Of a stretch of DNA of 39,946 nucleotides, positions 23,298 to 32,872 are shown piece after piece. A model generated the notes under the pieces. That model did not search any database. It had not been told where the DNA came from and saw only the letters and a list, made by a program, of their open reading frames with translations. A program made the position numbers and the translations under genes. Each line of letters opens with the position of its first letter. The first letter of the stretch is position 1. This DNA is from a bacterium UBA3734 (GTDB taxonomy: Bacteria > Bacteroidota > Bacteroidia > Bacteroidales > Bacteroidaceae). Location of the stretch: assembly GCA_002372575.1 (NCBI GenBank), contig DFHC01000102.1:895-40840 (forward strand), given 5' to 3'.

Positions 23298-25064
23298 TTA
23301 CCGTTTAACCGTAGTTTCCTCCTGTATGAACACGGGATTCTGCCTCAAGAGCTTGTTGACTTTGATTTCGCGTTCCTGAACAGGCCAGTAGAGGAAGGGT
23401 TCGCTCTTCATTTTGTATGAGACGGCGTCGCCGCCGTTCACGTATTTCCTGATGACCAGTTTGAGCATTCCGTCGTAGAGGGCGGGCCACTCGGTACGGT
23501 CGGCCATCTTCGTCCTGATATCGATGCCTTGCATGTGGCGGTAGCAGTAGCGCATCAGGTCGTACCAGCGCTTGCCCTCGAAGCAGAGTTCGCGTCCGCG
23601 CTCGGCCAGCACGAGGAATTCCATCTGTTCCTTGCTGCGGAAGGAGCTCTGCTGCAGGGTGTCGGTGGCGAGTCGATACATCGAACGCTTGTTGACTTTC
23701 TGCACTAGATGGAAGGCGCGCTTGAGGTTTTCATCGTCGCCATCTTCGCCGGCGAGCTGCACGAGGGCCTCGGCCTTCATGAGCATCACGTCGGTGAGGC
23801 GATAGACAATCCAGTTGCGGTTGGTGCGCGACACCCTGCTGGGCTTTTCCTTGCTTGATCCGCTGCCGCTACCCGGATTCTGGACGATGCCGAAGCTCGT
23901 GTCCACCATTTTGCGGACATCAAGACCATTGATGGCTTCGCCGTTGTTGGCATCATAGACCGACTGCCAGAAGCGGTAATCGTTTCTCGAATGGAAGGCC
24001 ATCTGCCCCTGGTCGGTGTTTGCGGCACCTTCATACTGGGTGAATACTTTCGAGGCCATCAGAACGCCGTGGTTGACGTTGTCGCTCTCGTTGACGTAGT
24101 ATTTTCCGATACCGGTGTTATTGCTGTTGTACTGCCATTCGAGGATGCTTTCGTGTGCGTTTCCAATGACGAACAGCATGGGGAACATCGTCATTCCGTC
24201 GCTCAGGTGATAGATGTCTTCTTCGACCAGGCTTGGGCGGCCTTGGTTGATGCTCTGGTAGTATTCGTGCTTGGCTTGGATGACCTTGTCGGCATATTCC
24301 ACACACTTCTGGTAGTCGGCGGCATCGTGTGTCATCGAGGCGCGCCAGAGGTATATGTCGGCCATGAGCGAGCGCACGGCATCGGTGGTGAAGTAGCCTT
24401 TGTTGCGCCAGTTGCCCACTCCGTAGGCTCCCGAGCGCATGACGTAGCGCTCGGCCTCTTCGAGGTCGCGGAGGCAGAAGCTGAGCACGCTGTCGGGCGT
24501 GGTCTGCGGAACGAGCATTTCCTGGTCGTCGTCTTCGTAAGACTGTGTCGTGTAGGGCACGTCGCGGAAGGTGCGCACGAGGTAGAAGTAGCAGAGCGAG
24601 CGCAGTGCGAGCATCTGTGCGCGGGTTTCGTCGCGGTCGCCCTGCGTGAAGGCGGGGTCAACTTCGAGCACCTCGTCGATGTGGTTGAGCACGATGTTGC
24701 AGCGGTTAATGACCCAGTAAAAGTCGCCCCAGTTGTTGTAGCCGTTGGTGGGCAGCAGGTTCACGGCATTGATGTTCTGCAGGTCGGAGTTCGTGTTGTT
24801 CATGTACTGCACCAGCTCGTCGGAGCGGAATCCGCCCCAGACGATGGCTTTCTCCTGCACGCCTTCCGAGACCATGCCGGCGTAGGCTCCTGTCACCATG
24901 CTCTTCACGTCTTCCTTCGACTTCCAGAAGTCTTCGCCGATGGTCTTGTCGGTGGGGTAAATGGTCAGGAAGTCGTTGCAGCTGGTGAATCCGATAGCCA
25001 ACAGGCAACAGCCAATCACCGCTATTGCTTTGGCAGAAATCCTTATCATTGCTTTCTTTTCCAT
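23298..25064 (-). CDS. SusD/RagB-like outer-membrane nutrient-binding lipoprotein (first pair)
   Basis: A 588-residue SusD-family lipoprotein. The signal peptide ends GFTSC with Cys29 as lipid anchor. The N-terminal region has NDFLTIYPTDKTIGEDFWKS, then MVTGAYAGMVSEGVQ and the helical LRSLCYFYLVRTFRDVPYTTQ typical of the family. The C-terminal hallmark VLAERGRELCFEGKRWYDLMRYC lies near residue 500, and the protein ends QNPVFIQEETTVKR. A Gly/Ser linker (GSGSGSSKEKPS) sits near residue 400. It follows the first SusC by 46 nt. The ligand cannot be deduced. Confidence 0.93.
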   Translation of the reverse strand: MEKKAMIRISAKAIAVIGCCLLAIGFTSCNDFLTIYPTDKTIGEDFWKSKEDVKSMVTGAYAGMVSEGVQEKAIVWGGFRSDELVQYMNNTNSDLQNINAVNLLPTNGYNNWGDFYWVINRCNIVLNHIDEVLEVDPAFTQGDRDETRAQMLALRSLCYFYLVRTFRDVPYTTQSYEDDDQEMLVPQTTPDSVLSFCLRDLEEAERYVMRSGAYGVGNWRNKGYFTTDAVRSLMADIYLWRASMTHDAADYQKCVEYADKVIQAKHEYYQSINQGRPSLVEEDIYHLSDGMTMFPMLFVIGNAHESILEWQYNSNNTGIGKYYVNESDNVNHGVLMASKVFTQYEGAANTDQGQMAFHSRNDYRFWQSVYDANNGEAINGLDVRKMVDTSFGIVQNPGSGSGSSKEKPSRVSRTNRNWIVYRLTDVMLMKAEALVQLAGEDGDDENLKRAFHLVQKVNKRSMYRLATDTLQQSSFRSKEQMEFLVLAERGRELCFEGKRWYDLMRYCYRHMQGIDIRTKMADRTEWPALYDGMLKLVIRKYVNGGDAVSYKMKSEPFLYWPVQEREIKVNKLLRQNPVFIQEETTVKR

Positions 25065-25110
25065 ATTCTCAATAAAAATGCTTATTGTTTCACGTTTATG
25101 GTTTATTGTA

Positions 25111-28100
25111 TCAGAATCCGACGTTGATGTTCATCGTCACCGACTTGCTTCGCGGCGTCTGCGAGCCGTCGTAGGCGATGCCCCACGCGCCAGCACTGTG
25201 CTCGGGGTCGGTTCCGCTATACTTTGTGAATACGAGCAGGTTCTGCCCTGAGAGGCTCACCGACAGGTTGCGCAGGCCGAGTGCCTGAAGGGTCTTTTTC
25301 TTGAACCTGTACGAGAGCTGCACATAGCTCATGCGAACGAAAGAGGCATCTTCCACGTAGCGGTCGCTGCCGAGGAAGTTGTAACCCGAGTTGAACATGG
25401 CGCGCGGGATGGTCGTCTCGTCGCCGTTCTTGCGCCAGCGCCAGTTCACTGCCGAGCTTTGGTTGTTGGCGTTGAACATCTGTTCGAGGTTCATGCGCGC
25501 ATTGTTCACGACCTTGTGGCCAAAGCGGTAGGTGAAGCTGGTTTTCAGCGTCCAGTTGTCGTAGAAGAAGCTGAGACCGAAGCCACCACTGATTTTCGGG
25601 TTGGAGTTACCCAGATAAACGATGTCGAGGGCGTTGATCTGGCCGTCGTTGTTGATGTCTTCGTAGATGGCATCACCACCCTGGAACTTGTACATGGACG
25701 AGCCGTCGCGGTAGTTATACACCTGCTGGATGGGGTTTCCGTGCGAGTCCATGAGCACCTTTCCGTCGGCACCGATGGCAATCGGAGCGGTCTTGCCGCT
25801 GGCGAGGAACTCGTTGTTGATGTAGTCGCGGAACTGGTCGCCTGTCCAGCCGTGGCTGTTCTTCATGTTGAGCAGATAGGCGTAGGAATACTGATAGACT
25901 CCCTTGTAGCGCAGTCCGTAGATGGAGCCGAGCGGGTTGCCCGTCTGGATGCGGTTCAAGTATTGGCCGCGCTTATCGGCTGCCCATTCCGAGTTGATCG
26001 ATTCGAGCACGCTCTCGTCCATCTGTACGATTTCGTTGCGGTTCTGGGCGATGTTGAAGTTGGCGCTCACCTCGAACTTGCCGATTTTCAGGAATTTGTT
26101 GGCGTTGATGTTCAATTCCCAACCTTCGTTGGTCATCTCGCCGACGTTGGTCCATGCGAGCGAGTTGAAACCGGTGGTCGAGGGAATGCGGACGCCGCTC
26201 ATCAGCAGGTTCTTCGTGCGCTTGAAGTAGTAGTTGAAGTCACCAGTGATAAGGTCGTTGAAGAAACCGAAGTCACCACCGATGTTATACTGCATGGTAC
26301 GCTCCCACTGCAAGCGGTTGAGCTGCAGGCCTTCGAGATAGGTGATGGCATCGCCGGAAACTCCGTAGGTGCCACTCGAAGCGTAGCGGGCATATTGCAG
26401 GTATTCACTGCCAGGCTGACGACCCACGATACCCCACGAGGGACGGAACGACAGCATCGAGAGCCACGAGTCGCTCCAATTCATGAACGGCTCTTCGCTG
26501 ATGTTCCAACGAGCCGAGACACTGGGGAAGTAACCCCACTTCTTGGCGTCACCAAACTTCGTGGTACCGTCAGCGCGGAGCGAGAAACCCAGCATGTAGC
26601 GCGACTTGTAGGACATGTGGTGCTGGAACGAGGCCGACATCGAACGCCATTCGCCGTTGCCCGAGCTCATCGTCGGGTGACGTCCATCGACCGAGGGAGC
26701 CTCGATGCCGTTCGGCACGTTCACCACGCTGATGGTTTGGCTGTTGTTTTGGCCAATTGACATTTCCCAGCGTCCGAGCATGGTCAGGTACCAGTCTTTG
26801 TTGCGGAAGTGCGGGGTGAAGGTCAGCGTGTGGCGGGTGGTAATGGCCTGTGAGTTGTAGTCATAGACCTCGTTGCGGTTGTAGTTGTCGTTCTGCCATC
26901 CGTCGGTGGTCAGCGAGCCCGGGTAGAACTTGGGCTGGCTCTCCGAGAAGATGTCCATATAGACCAGTCCGGTGTAGTCGAGGCGTGTCTTTTCCTCGTC
27001 CTTACCCAAGAGATAGTAGTCGATTTTGAACTCAGGCGAGATACGATAGGTCTTGTCGTGAATCCACGCTTGGCTGGCGATGGCCACAGGGTTTCCGAGG
27101 TCGCGCACCGACTTCAGCTGCTCCGACGAGCGGTTGGGCATCGTGCGGCTGTTGCCCGGGGGCAGCATGATGTAGAATTCGTCGGTATCGGTGCCGTCGG
27201 CGTTCTGCCGGTAGATGCTCATGTTCGGCGCCATCTTCTGGGCGATACCAAGAATACCCGTATAGTTCTTATTATTATAGGTGTAGGTCAGCGGGAAAGT
27301 CGTGCGGAACACGATGCGGTCGCTGACGAAGTAGTCGAGAGCGAGTTTCGTGGAGAAGCGGTTGAGCGTCTGCTTGATGATTGTACCCCGCTGGTGGTCA
27401 TAGCCAGCGGAAATGCGGAAGTTGGCCTTTTCGCCACCACCCGTGATGGTCAGGTAGTGGTATTGGCTCCATCCCACCTGCTGTACGGCTTTCACCCAGT
27501 CGGTGTTGTTGTTCCAGTTCTCGAACTCAGCCCACGAGGAGTTGTAATTGATTTCGTTGATGTCGTTGGTGGCGGCGGCGTTCTGCTGCGGGTTGTAGTA
27601 CATTTCCTTCAGCATCATCGTGTATTCATCACCGTTGAGCAGGTTGTAGCCCTTCGGCTGCCAGTTGGCCTGCACACGCAGCGAGTAATCGACGCGGGTA
27701 GCACCGCGCGAACCGCGCTTCGTGGTAATCGAGATGACACCGTTGGCACCGCGCGAACCCCAGATGGCCGTGGCGGCAGCGTCTTTCAAGACGTCGATTT
27801 TGTCGATGTCCGAGGGGTTCACCGAGAGCAGTGCGGCGTAGGTTTCCTCGTTGGCCGAAGCGAAGTCGAACGACTCGTCGGGGTTGTCGAAGATGTTGCC
27901 ATCGACCACAATCAGCGGCTCCGAAGAACCATTGATCGACGTGACACCGCGCAGGCGCATCGACGTTCCCGAACCGAGGTTACCCGAGTTGGCCACGATG
28001 TCAAGACCGGCAATTTTTCCTTGCAGGGCCTCGTCGGCAGAGGTGAACGAAAGTCCTTCCACCTCGCTCATGTTGAAGGTCTGCTTGGCCGAGGAGACTT

Positions 28101-28482
28101 CGTTTTCGGGAATCACCAGACCGCCCTGTCGGTAGGTGGCCTTGGCCTTCACCACCACTTCCTTCAGCGTGGTTTCCTCTTCCAGCATGATGTTGAACGA
28201 GGTCTTGTCGCCGATGGGAATAGTCACTTTCTTGTATCCCACGTAGGAAATCTGGAGTTTGTTTCTCGTATTGACGACCTCCATCGAGAAGTTACCATTG
28301 ATGTCGGTCTGGGCATTCGACACGATACGGTTGTTGCCATCGATTTCCACGACGTTACACATCATGATTGGACCTTCCAAGTCGCTGACCGTACCCGAGA
28401 TGCGTGTGCCCTGAGCCATTGCTGCCGTGCAGAAAAAGGCGCAAACGGCTACTAAGAGATATTTGATATTCTTTGTTTCCAT
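25111..28482 (-). CDS. SusC/RagA-like TonB-dependent outer-membrane transporter (first pair)
   Basis: The 1123-residue product has a signal peptide (MAQ at residues 22-24), a carboxypeptidase-D-like regulatory domain at about residues 26-105 (RISGTVSDLEGPIMMCNVVEI), the LEEETTLKEVVVKA segment that leads into the plug, and the plug itself with SMRLRGVTSINGSSEPLIVVDG and NPSDIDKIDVLKDAAATAIWGSRGANGVISITTKRG. The barrel ends with the DINNDGQINALDIVYLG loop and NINVGF. These are the signatures of SusC-type transporters that import oligosaccharides or peptides. It begins 15 nt after the first FAS1 gene and pairs with the SusD that follows. Confidence 0.95.
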   Translation of the reverse strand: METKNIKYLLVAVCAFFCTAAMAQGTRISGTVSDLEGPIMMCNVVEIDGNNRIVSNAQTDINGNFSMEVVNTRNKLQISYVGYKKVTIPIGDKTSFNIMLEEETTLKEVVVKAKATYRQGGLVIPENEVSSAKQTFNMSEVEGLSFTSADEALQGKIAGLDIVANSGNLGSGTSMRLRGVTSINGSSEPLIVVDGNIFDNPDESFDFASANEETYAALLSVNPSDIDKIDVLKDAAATAIWGSRGANGVISITTKRGSRGATRVDYSLRVQANWQPKGYNLLNGDEYTMMLKEMYYNPQQNAAATNDINEINYNSSWAEFENWNNNTDWVKAVQQVGWSQYHYLTITGGGEKANFRISAGYDHQRGTIIKQTLNRFSTKLALDYFVSDRIVFRTTFPLTYTYNNKNYTGILGIAQKMAPNMSIYRQNADGTDTDEFYIMLPPGNSRTMPNRSSEQLKSVRDLGNPVAIASQAWIHDKTYRISPEFKIDYYLLGKDEEKTRLDYTGLVYMDIFSESQPKFYPGSLTTDGWQNDNYNRNEVYDYNSQAITTRHTLTFTPHFRNKDWYLTMLGRWEMSIGQNNSQTISVVNVPNGIEAPSVDGRHPTMSSGNGEWRSMSASFQHHMSYKSRYMLGFSLRADGTTKFGDAKKWGYFPSVSARWNISEEPFMNWSDSWLSMLSFRPSWGIVGRQPGSEYLQYARYASSGTYGVSGDAITYLEGLQLNRLQWERTMQYNIGGDFGFFNDLITGDFNYYFKRTKNLLMSGVRIPSTTGFNSLAWTNVGEMTNEGWELNINANKFLKIGKFEVSANFNIAQNRNEIVQMDESVLESINSEWAADKRGQYLNRIQTGNPLGSIYGLRYKGVYQYSYAYLLNMKNSHGWTGDQFRDYINNEFLASGKTAPIAIGADGKVLMDSHGNPIQQVYNYRDGSSMYKFQGGDAIYEDINNDGQINALDIVYLGNSNPKISGGFGLSFFYDNWTLKTSFTYRFGHKVVNNARMNLEQMFNANNQSSAVNWRWRKNGDETTIPRAMFNSGYNFLGSDRYVEDASFVRMSYVQLSYRFKKKTLQALGLRNLSVSLSGQNLLVFTKYSGTDPEHSAGAWGIAYDGSQTPRSKSVTMNINVGF

Positions 28483-28497
28483 ATTCTGGCTCTTTTT

Positions 28498-31392
28498 TTA
28501 ATATTTCTGATACAAACGAGTGTCATACAACCTTCTGAAGGCCGATAGGCTCTTCTTGGCTTGCGACCCGCTCCAGAGCCCGTCGTAGCGGTCGGTGTTG
28601 CGGTGAGGATTCAGCGGCGAGCTGATTTGGTGGATGACGGCAAACGAAGAGGTCGTGATGGACTTCTCTTGCGGTTTTCCGTTTCTATCGACAGCGTCGG
28701 CCTTGTGGCTGAACACGTAGTCGCGGGCCATTTGGTTCACAACTTTCCCTGAGTTGGCATTCACGCTGATGTGGTTGCCGCGGTTGTCGGTTACGGTGAG
28801 CGTGTTTCCACCACCGCTGACGGTGAGTTTTTCGCGGATACCGAGCGAGTCGGAGCAGGCTGTGCCATAGACACCGGCATCCACCACGTTGTCGGCATAG
28901 ACCGAGTTGTCTTGGAAGTTGTAGCGCACGAAGGTGTTGATTTCCTCAATCATCGCCAACACCTTGTTGCGTGCTTCTTGCAATGCAGGCGATGGATTGG
29001 TGGGCGATTGGCTCCACTCCTCGGCATGGGCATCGTAGATTTCCTGAATGTCTTCCCACTTCGGCAGTCCGAGGTCGTAGGCCCGCTGCATGGCTTCGTT
29101 GTCGGGCACATACACGGTGTAGTTGTACGAGTTGAAGAACTTCACGTCGTAGTCAAGACCGTAGTGACCGCCTTCTTCCACGAAAATCAGATAGCCGTCG
29201 CGGCGGGTTTTCTTCGTGAGGTTGTTGCGCTCTCTCATGCGGTCGGAGGCGAACCAGAAGAGCTCATCGTTGCCGAAGCCGTCGAGCAGGCGGACGAACT
29301 CCGAGAAGGCTTCGTTCTCTCTGAGCACCTTGTAAACAGACTTCTGTGGAGCCTGAATCAGGTTGTCGATGGCGAAAGCCGTACCATTTTTCTGGTGGTA
29401 AGTGGCCTCGATGTTCGACACGGGCAGACCTTCGTCAATCTGGCCGCCGCTCATCACAGTGCCGTTCTCATAGAGGACTGCGCCGCCGTGCTTCGTCTTG
29501 TAGTAGCGGTTGGTGCCCATCACCTCGCCGTCGTTCATGACGACGGTGTGGTAGTTCAGGATGTCGCGCAGTTGCGACCTGAATTTGTCTTTCGTCAGAC
29601 GCGCGATGGAGTCGGTGGGTTCTGTGCCCACTGTGCCCGCCGTCGGGTCGTATTTCCATGCCGAGCAGAACACGTAGGGACTCCTCTTGCCGTCGTAGTA
29701 GAAGCGCAGGGCACGAGGTTCCGGGCTCTTGAGCATGGTGGGGTCGATATAGAACTTGCCGAATGCCTCGTCGGTGGGGATGAACAGGCCGTAGTTGGCG
29801 CTCATGGCGAGGAGGTAGGCGTAGTAGTTCATGCTGTAGCCGAGGGGCGTGCCCATTGTGCTCGAACCGTCTTGAATGGCGGTGTTCATGATGCGCATAG
29901 GTGTTTTGTTGGTACTCAGGAAGGCTGGTGCCGACACTGCGACATACTGGTTCGGCGCAAACACGGTGTTGAGCATATAGGCCACGCCGTTATTGGCAAT
30001 TTTCACGTCGTACTGGCCGTTTTCATTGCGGTTGATGACGTCGAGGGTGAGTCCCATCGGGTCGGAGGCGTCGTCCATGATGTCGCCGAATTTGCTCGGT
30101 ACGGTATTAACAAACGATGATTTCATCAGGTTGTTGATGAAGGCCACGATGATGTTGCCCGGAATCGAGTCGATATTCTCGGCAAGGTTGCTTTCTGTGT
30201 TTTCCTTATCGCCGAACTGGTCGATGAGGAAGGCTCCGCTACCGCCCGGCAGGAAGTATTTCTTAATGGCTTCGTCAGTCGGAACAAACATGGCAGCAAG
30301 GTCAGAAAGCTCGTTGCCACCCATACCATTGGTGTATGCGTTCCATCCCGGGTCGTAGCTGAGCAGGTTGGGCACTTCCGTGGCGTTTGGGTCGAAGCTC
30401 AGGGCCTTTGACCCCTGCGAGCGCTGGCTGAAGTAGCGCATCTGGTAGATGGAGTCGATGTGCTGCTTGCCGTAGGCTTGTGCATAGTCGTTGTAACGAC
30501 CCGTCAGGCTTCCATCGTAGAAGGGGGCGCAGAAGCGGTCGAGCATACGGCTGAAGTAGTTGCTGTTGCCGTTGTTGCGAATCACCTCGGCAAGGTTTCC
30601 CGGCGGCAGGAGCACGTCTTCCAGCTGGTGGATGTAGCCGTTCTTACAGGTCACATCGGCATTGACAATCCTGTTGCGGAAGACGTAGGCCGACTTCTCG
30701 TCGTCGTTGTATTTCGAGCCTGTGATAACCTCGAAGTCGCTGCCGTCGCCGCGCGTGGTGATGTTGTTGCCAATCATCTGCTCGGCGGTGAAGTGTACCA
30801 TCATCGGGTCGGTGGCGTCCATCACGAGGTGGATGCCCTTGTCGTAGAATTTCTCCCAATAGACGTTGTTCTGAGGCATTCCCGAGGCGTTGGCGATGTG
30901 GGTGACAGAGTCGTAGCGTTCGCCGTCGATGCGATGCTTGAGGATGATGCCCTGCTGGAGCTCGCCCGACACCATCGCGTTGGAGAGCATTTCCACGAGG
31001 ATGGCGTTGTTGAGCATCGAGGTGTTGAGCAGCAGTTTCTTCATCGACTCGGTCAGGTCTTCATACTTGGTCACGCCCCAGGAGTTGTTCTTAAAAAAGC
31101 GCTCGAAAGCCTCGTCGTTGGCGGGGAAGACGGTCTTGGAGCCGGTTCGCGACAGGGTCTCGGCATAGCCGAGGTCGTCGATGAGCCGCACGTAGTTGTT
31201 GAAAGTACCCGTGAGCACTTCTGGGTTGGGATTCTTCAGCTGCTCATAGACGCTTTCGCCCAACCAACTCGGATAGTTGCCCGGCTCGTCGAGGTCGTAG
31301 CGGTCATGACACGATAAGAATCCACCACAAGCCACTGCCAGACACAGCCCCAAAAGGGCTTTTCTGGACAGTTTTAAAAAGCGGTAATTCAT
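28498..31392 (-). CDS. Four-FAS1-domain lipoprotein, 964 residues, first gene of the surface operon
   Basis: The signal peptide ends GFLSC with Cys28 as lipid anchor. Four H1-type boxes mark four FAS1 domains: KTVFPANDEAFERFF (about residue 87), AAMFVPTDEAIKKYF (366), YGLFIPTDEAFGKFY (534) and YTVYVPDNEAMQRAY (758). H2-like segments follow each, for example LRDILNYHTVVMN. Tandem FAS1 proteins serve in cell adhesion or matrix contact; in Bacteroidales they often lie in SusC/D loci. The gene is first in a seven-gene leftward operon with gaps of 12-46 nt and has its own upstream -7 element at 31470. No enzyme motif was seen. Confidence 0.88.
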   Translation of the reverse strand: MNYRFLKLSRKALLGLCLAVACGGFLSCHDRYDLDEPGNYPSWLGESVYEQLKNPNPEVLTGTFNNYVRLIDDLGYAETLSRTGSKTVFPANDEAFERFFKNNSWGVTKYEDLTESMKKLLLNTSMLNNAILVEMLSNAMVSGELQQGIILKHRIDGERYDSVTHIANASGMPQNNVYWEKFYDKGIHLVMDATDPMMVHFTAEQMIGNNITTRGDGSDFEVITGSKYNDDEKSAYVFRNRIVNADVTCKNGYIHQLEDVLLPPGNLAEVIRNNGNSNYFSRMLDRFCAPFYDGSLTGRYNDYAQAYGKQHIDSIYQMRYFSQRSQGSKALSFDPNATEVPNLLSYDPGWNAYTNGMGGNELSDLAAMFVPTDEAIKKYFLPGGSGAFLIDQFGDKENTESNLAENIDSIPGNIIVAFINNLMKSSFVNTVPSKFGDIMDDASDPMGLTLDVINRNENGQYDVKIANNGVAYMLNTVFAPNQYVAVSAPAFLSTNKTPMRIMNTAIQDGSSTMGTPLGYSMNYYAYLLAMSANYGLFIPTDEAFGKFYIDPTMLKSPEPRALRFYYDGKRSPYVFCSAWKYDPTAGTVGTEPTDSIARLTKDKFRSQLRDILNYHTVVMNDGEVMGTNRYYKTKHGGAVLYENGTVMSGGQIDEGLPVSNIEATYHQKNGTAFAIDNLIQAPQKSVYKVLRENEAFSEFVRLLDGFGNDELFWFASDRMRERNNLTKKTRRDGYLIFVEEGGHYGLDYDVKFFNSYNYTVYVPDNEAMQRAYDLGLPKWEDIQEIYDAHAEEWSQSPTNPSPALQEARNKVLAMIEEINTFVRYNFQDNSVYADNVVDAGVYGTACSDSLGIREKLTVSGGGNTLTVTDNRGNHISVNANSGKVVNQMARDYVFSHKADAVDRNGKPQEKSITTSSFAVIHQISSPLNPHRNTDRYDGLWSGSQAKKSLSAFRRLYDTRLYQKY

Positions 31393-31469
31393 ACAGTTTA
31401 CGATTTTAGTTATTTATTTTTGTACATATTTTATATACGCGCGTGCGCGATTATCCATGAAATTTGGGG

Positions 31470-31477
31470 CAAAGTTA
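31470..31477 (-). promoter_or_regulatory. -7 element (TAACTTTG) for the FAS1/SusC/SusD operon
   Basis: CAAAGTTA on the plus strand reads TAACTTTG on the minus strand. The start would be near 31463, giving a leader of about 70 nt. The leader holds an alternating purine/pyrimidine CGCGCGTGCGCG motif at 31438-31449 that could serve as an operator. No well-spaced -33 box was seen. Confidence 0.5.
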
Positions 31478-31553
31478 ATCATTTTTTTTGGAAAATCGCG
31501 TTCTAATCCGAGTTTTTTTTAAAAAATGGCTACATTTTTACAAATTTTGCCCC

Positions 31554-32174
31554 TCACTCCATCGGGAACAGTCCGAAGAGCTTGGCGTCGATCATGTCGG
31601 TGACCTTCTGCAAGTCTTCCGCCGATTCGCCAAACTTCACCTCGTCGCCATCCACGATGATGAGGTTGCCCTTGTAGCCTTCGATCCACTCCTCATAGCG
31701 CCGGCCAAGACCTTCGAGGTAGTCGATGCGGATGCCCTGCTCGAAGTCGCGTCCGCGCTTCTGGATTTGCGCCACGAGCGTGGGAATCGAGGAGCGGATG
31801 TAGATCATCAGGTCGGGCAGTTTCACGAGCGAAATCATCAGGTCGAAGAGGTCGGTGTAGTTCTGGAAGTCGCGATCCGACATCATGCCCTGCGCGTGGA
31901 GGTTGGGCGCGAAGATGCGCGCGTCCTCGAAGATGGTGCGGTCTTGGATGATGGTTTCGGGCGAGCGCGAGATTTCCACCACCTCCTTGAAGCGTTTGTT
32001 GAGGAAGTAGATTTGCGTGTTGAACGACCAGCGCGCCATGTCGGCGTAGAAATCGCTGAGATAGGGGTTGTTGTCCACGGGCTCGAACCTCGGGGTCCAG
32101 CCATAGCGTTTGGCAAGGAGCGTTGTGAGCGTGGTCTTGCCACTTCCGATGTTTCCAGCTATTGCGATGTGCAT
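31554..32174 (-). CDS. Deoxynucleoside kinase, copy 1
   Basis: The 206-residue enzyme phosphorylates deoxynucleosides for salvage into dNTPs. The P-loop GNIGSGKTT is at residues 8-16. The DRTIFEDARIF segment corresponds to the substrate-binding/catalytic Asp-Arg pair of the dCK/dGK family. PDLMIYIRSSIPTLVAQIQKRGRDFEQ contains the arginine-rich lid. It is closely similar along its whole length to the gene just upstream (32227-32847), so the two may form a heterodimer like the deoxyadenosine/deoxyguanosine kinase pair of lactobacilli. Substrate preference cannot be assigned from sequence alone. It is the last gene of the S9-peptidase operon. Confidence 0.88.
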   Translation of the reverse strand: MHIAIAGNIGSGKTTLTTLLAKRYGWTPRFEPVDNNPYLSDFYADMARWSFNTQIYFLNKRFKEVVEISRSPETIIQDRTIFEDARIFAPNLHAQGMMSDRDFQNYTDLFDLMISLVKLPDLMIYIRSSIPTLVAQIQKRGRDFEQGIRIDYLEGLGRRYEEWIEGYKGNLIIVDGDEVKFGESAEDLQKVTDMIDAKLFGLFPME

Positions 32175-32175
32175 A

Positions 32176-32226
32176 TTCTTGGGGTTTTAAAGGGTTTTAA
32201 GGGGGAGTGAAGGGGGGGTGAAGGGG
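32176..32226. repeat. C/T-rich spacer repeat between the two kinase genes
   Basis: On the transcribed (minus) strand this gap reads as repeated C-runs separated by TTCA or TTAAAA (CCCCTTCACCCC type). The same kind of tract precedes the genes at 32847 and 38255, always in the same orientation relative to the gene. Confidence 0.6.
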
Positions 32227-32847
32227 TTATTCGGGGAAGAGTCCGAAGAGGGTTCGGTCGATTTTGTCGATGATGCCGTAGAAGTCTTTCGGATTGTGTT
32301 CGAAGTCGATGGGGTCGGCGTCGATGACGAGCAGCCGGCCATTGTATTTGTTGAAGATGAAGTCTTCGTAGCGCTCGTTGAGGTTGCGCAGATAGTCGAG
32401 GGGCAGGCTCTGCTCGTAGTCGCGTCCGCGCTTCTGGATGTTCTCCACGAGGTGGGGCACCGAGGCACGCAGATAGACCATGAGGTCGGGGTTTTTCACG
32501 ACGTAGAGCATCGACTCGAAGAGCTCCATATAGGTCTGGAAGTCGCGGTCGTTGAGGTTGCCCATGGCGTGGTTGTTGGCCGTGAAGACATAGACGCCCT
32601 CGTAGATGGAGCGGTCTTGGATGATGGTGTTCTGGGCCTTGGCGATGTCGAGCAGGTCGCGGAAGCGCTGCTTGAGGAAATAGACCTCGAGCGCAAACGA
32701 CCAGCGGGCGATGTCGGCGTAGTAGTCTTCGAGATAGGGATTGTGGTCCACGGCTTCGAAGCGGGGTTCCCAGCCGTAGTGTCGGGCAAGCATGTTGGTG
32801 AGCGTGGTCTTGCCGCTTCCCATGTTTCCTGCGATGGCGATATGCAT
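32227..32847 (-). CDS. Deoxynucleoside kinase, copy 2
   Basis: A 206-residue kinase paralogous to copy 1: both start MHIAIAGN, share GSGKTTLT, RWSF, TIIQDR, DRDFQ-Y and IQKRGRD-EQ and end in LFGLFP-E, with about half the residues identical by eye. P-loop GNMGSGKTT at residues 8-16; the catalytic-region motif is DRSIYEGVYVF. The start at 32847 matches the paralogue; the open frame continues upstream but translates the end of the S9 peptidase gene in another frame. The differing substrate-side residues (IFEDARIF in copy 1, IYEGVYVF in copy 2) suggest different nucleoside preference. It lies 25 nt after the peptidase gene. Confidence 0.88.
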   Translation of the reverse strand: MHIAIAGNMGSGKTTLTNMLARHYGWEPRFEAVDHNPYLEDYYADIARWSFALEVYFLKQRFRDLLDIAKAQNTIIQDRSIYEGVYVFTANNHAMGNLNDRDFQTYMELFESMLYVVKNPDLMVYLRASVPHLVENIQKRGRDYEQSLPLDYLRNLNERYEDFIFNKYNGRLLVIDADPIDFEHNPKDFYGIIDKIDRTLFGLFPE

Positions 32848-32872
32848 TTTTAAAAGGGAGTGAAGGGGTATT

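Noticed and set aside
16161..30120. Several plus-strand frames of 300-590 codons opposite the SusC, SusD and FAS1 genes (for example 16161-17930, 27058-28455, 28771-30120)
   Set aside because: They mirror the codon pattern of verified genes on the minus strand and show no signal peptides, motifs or spacing of their own.
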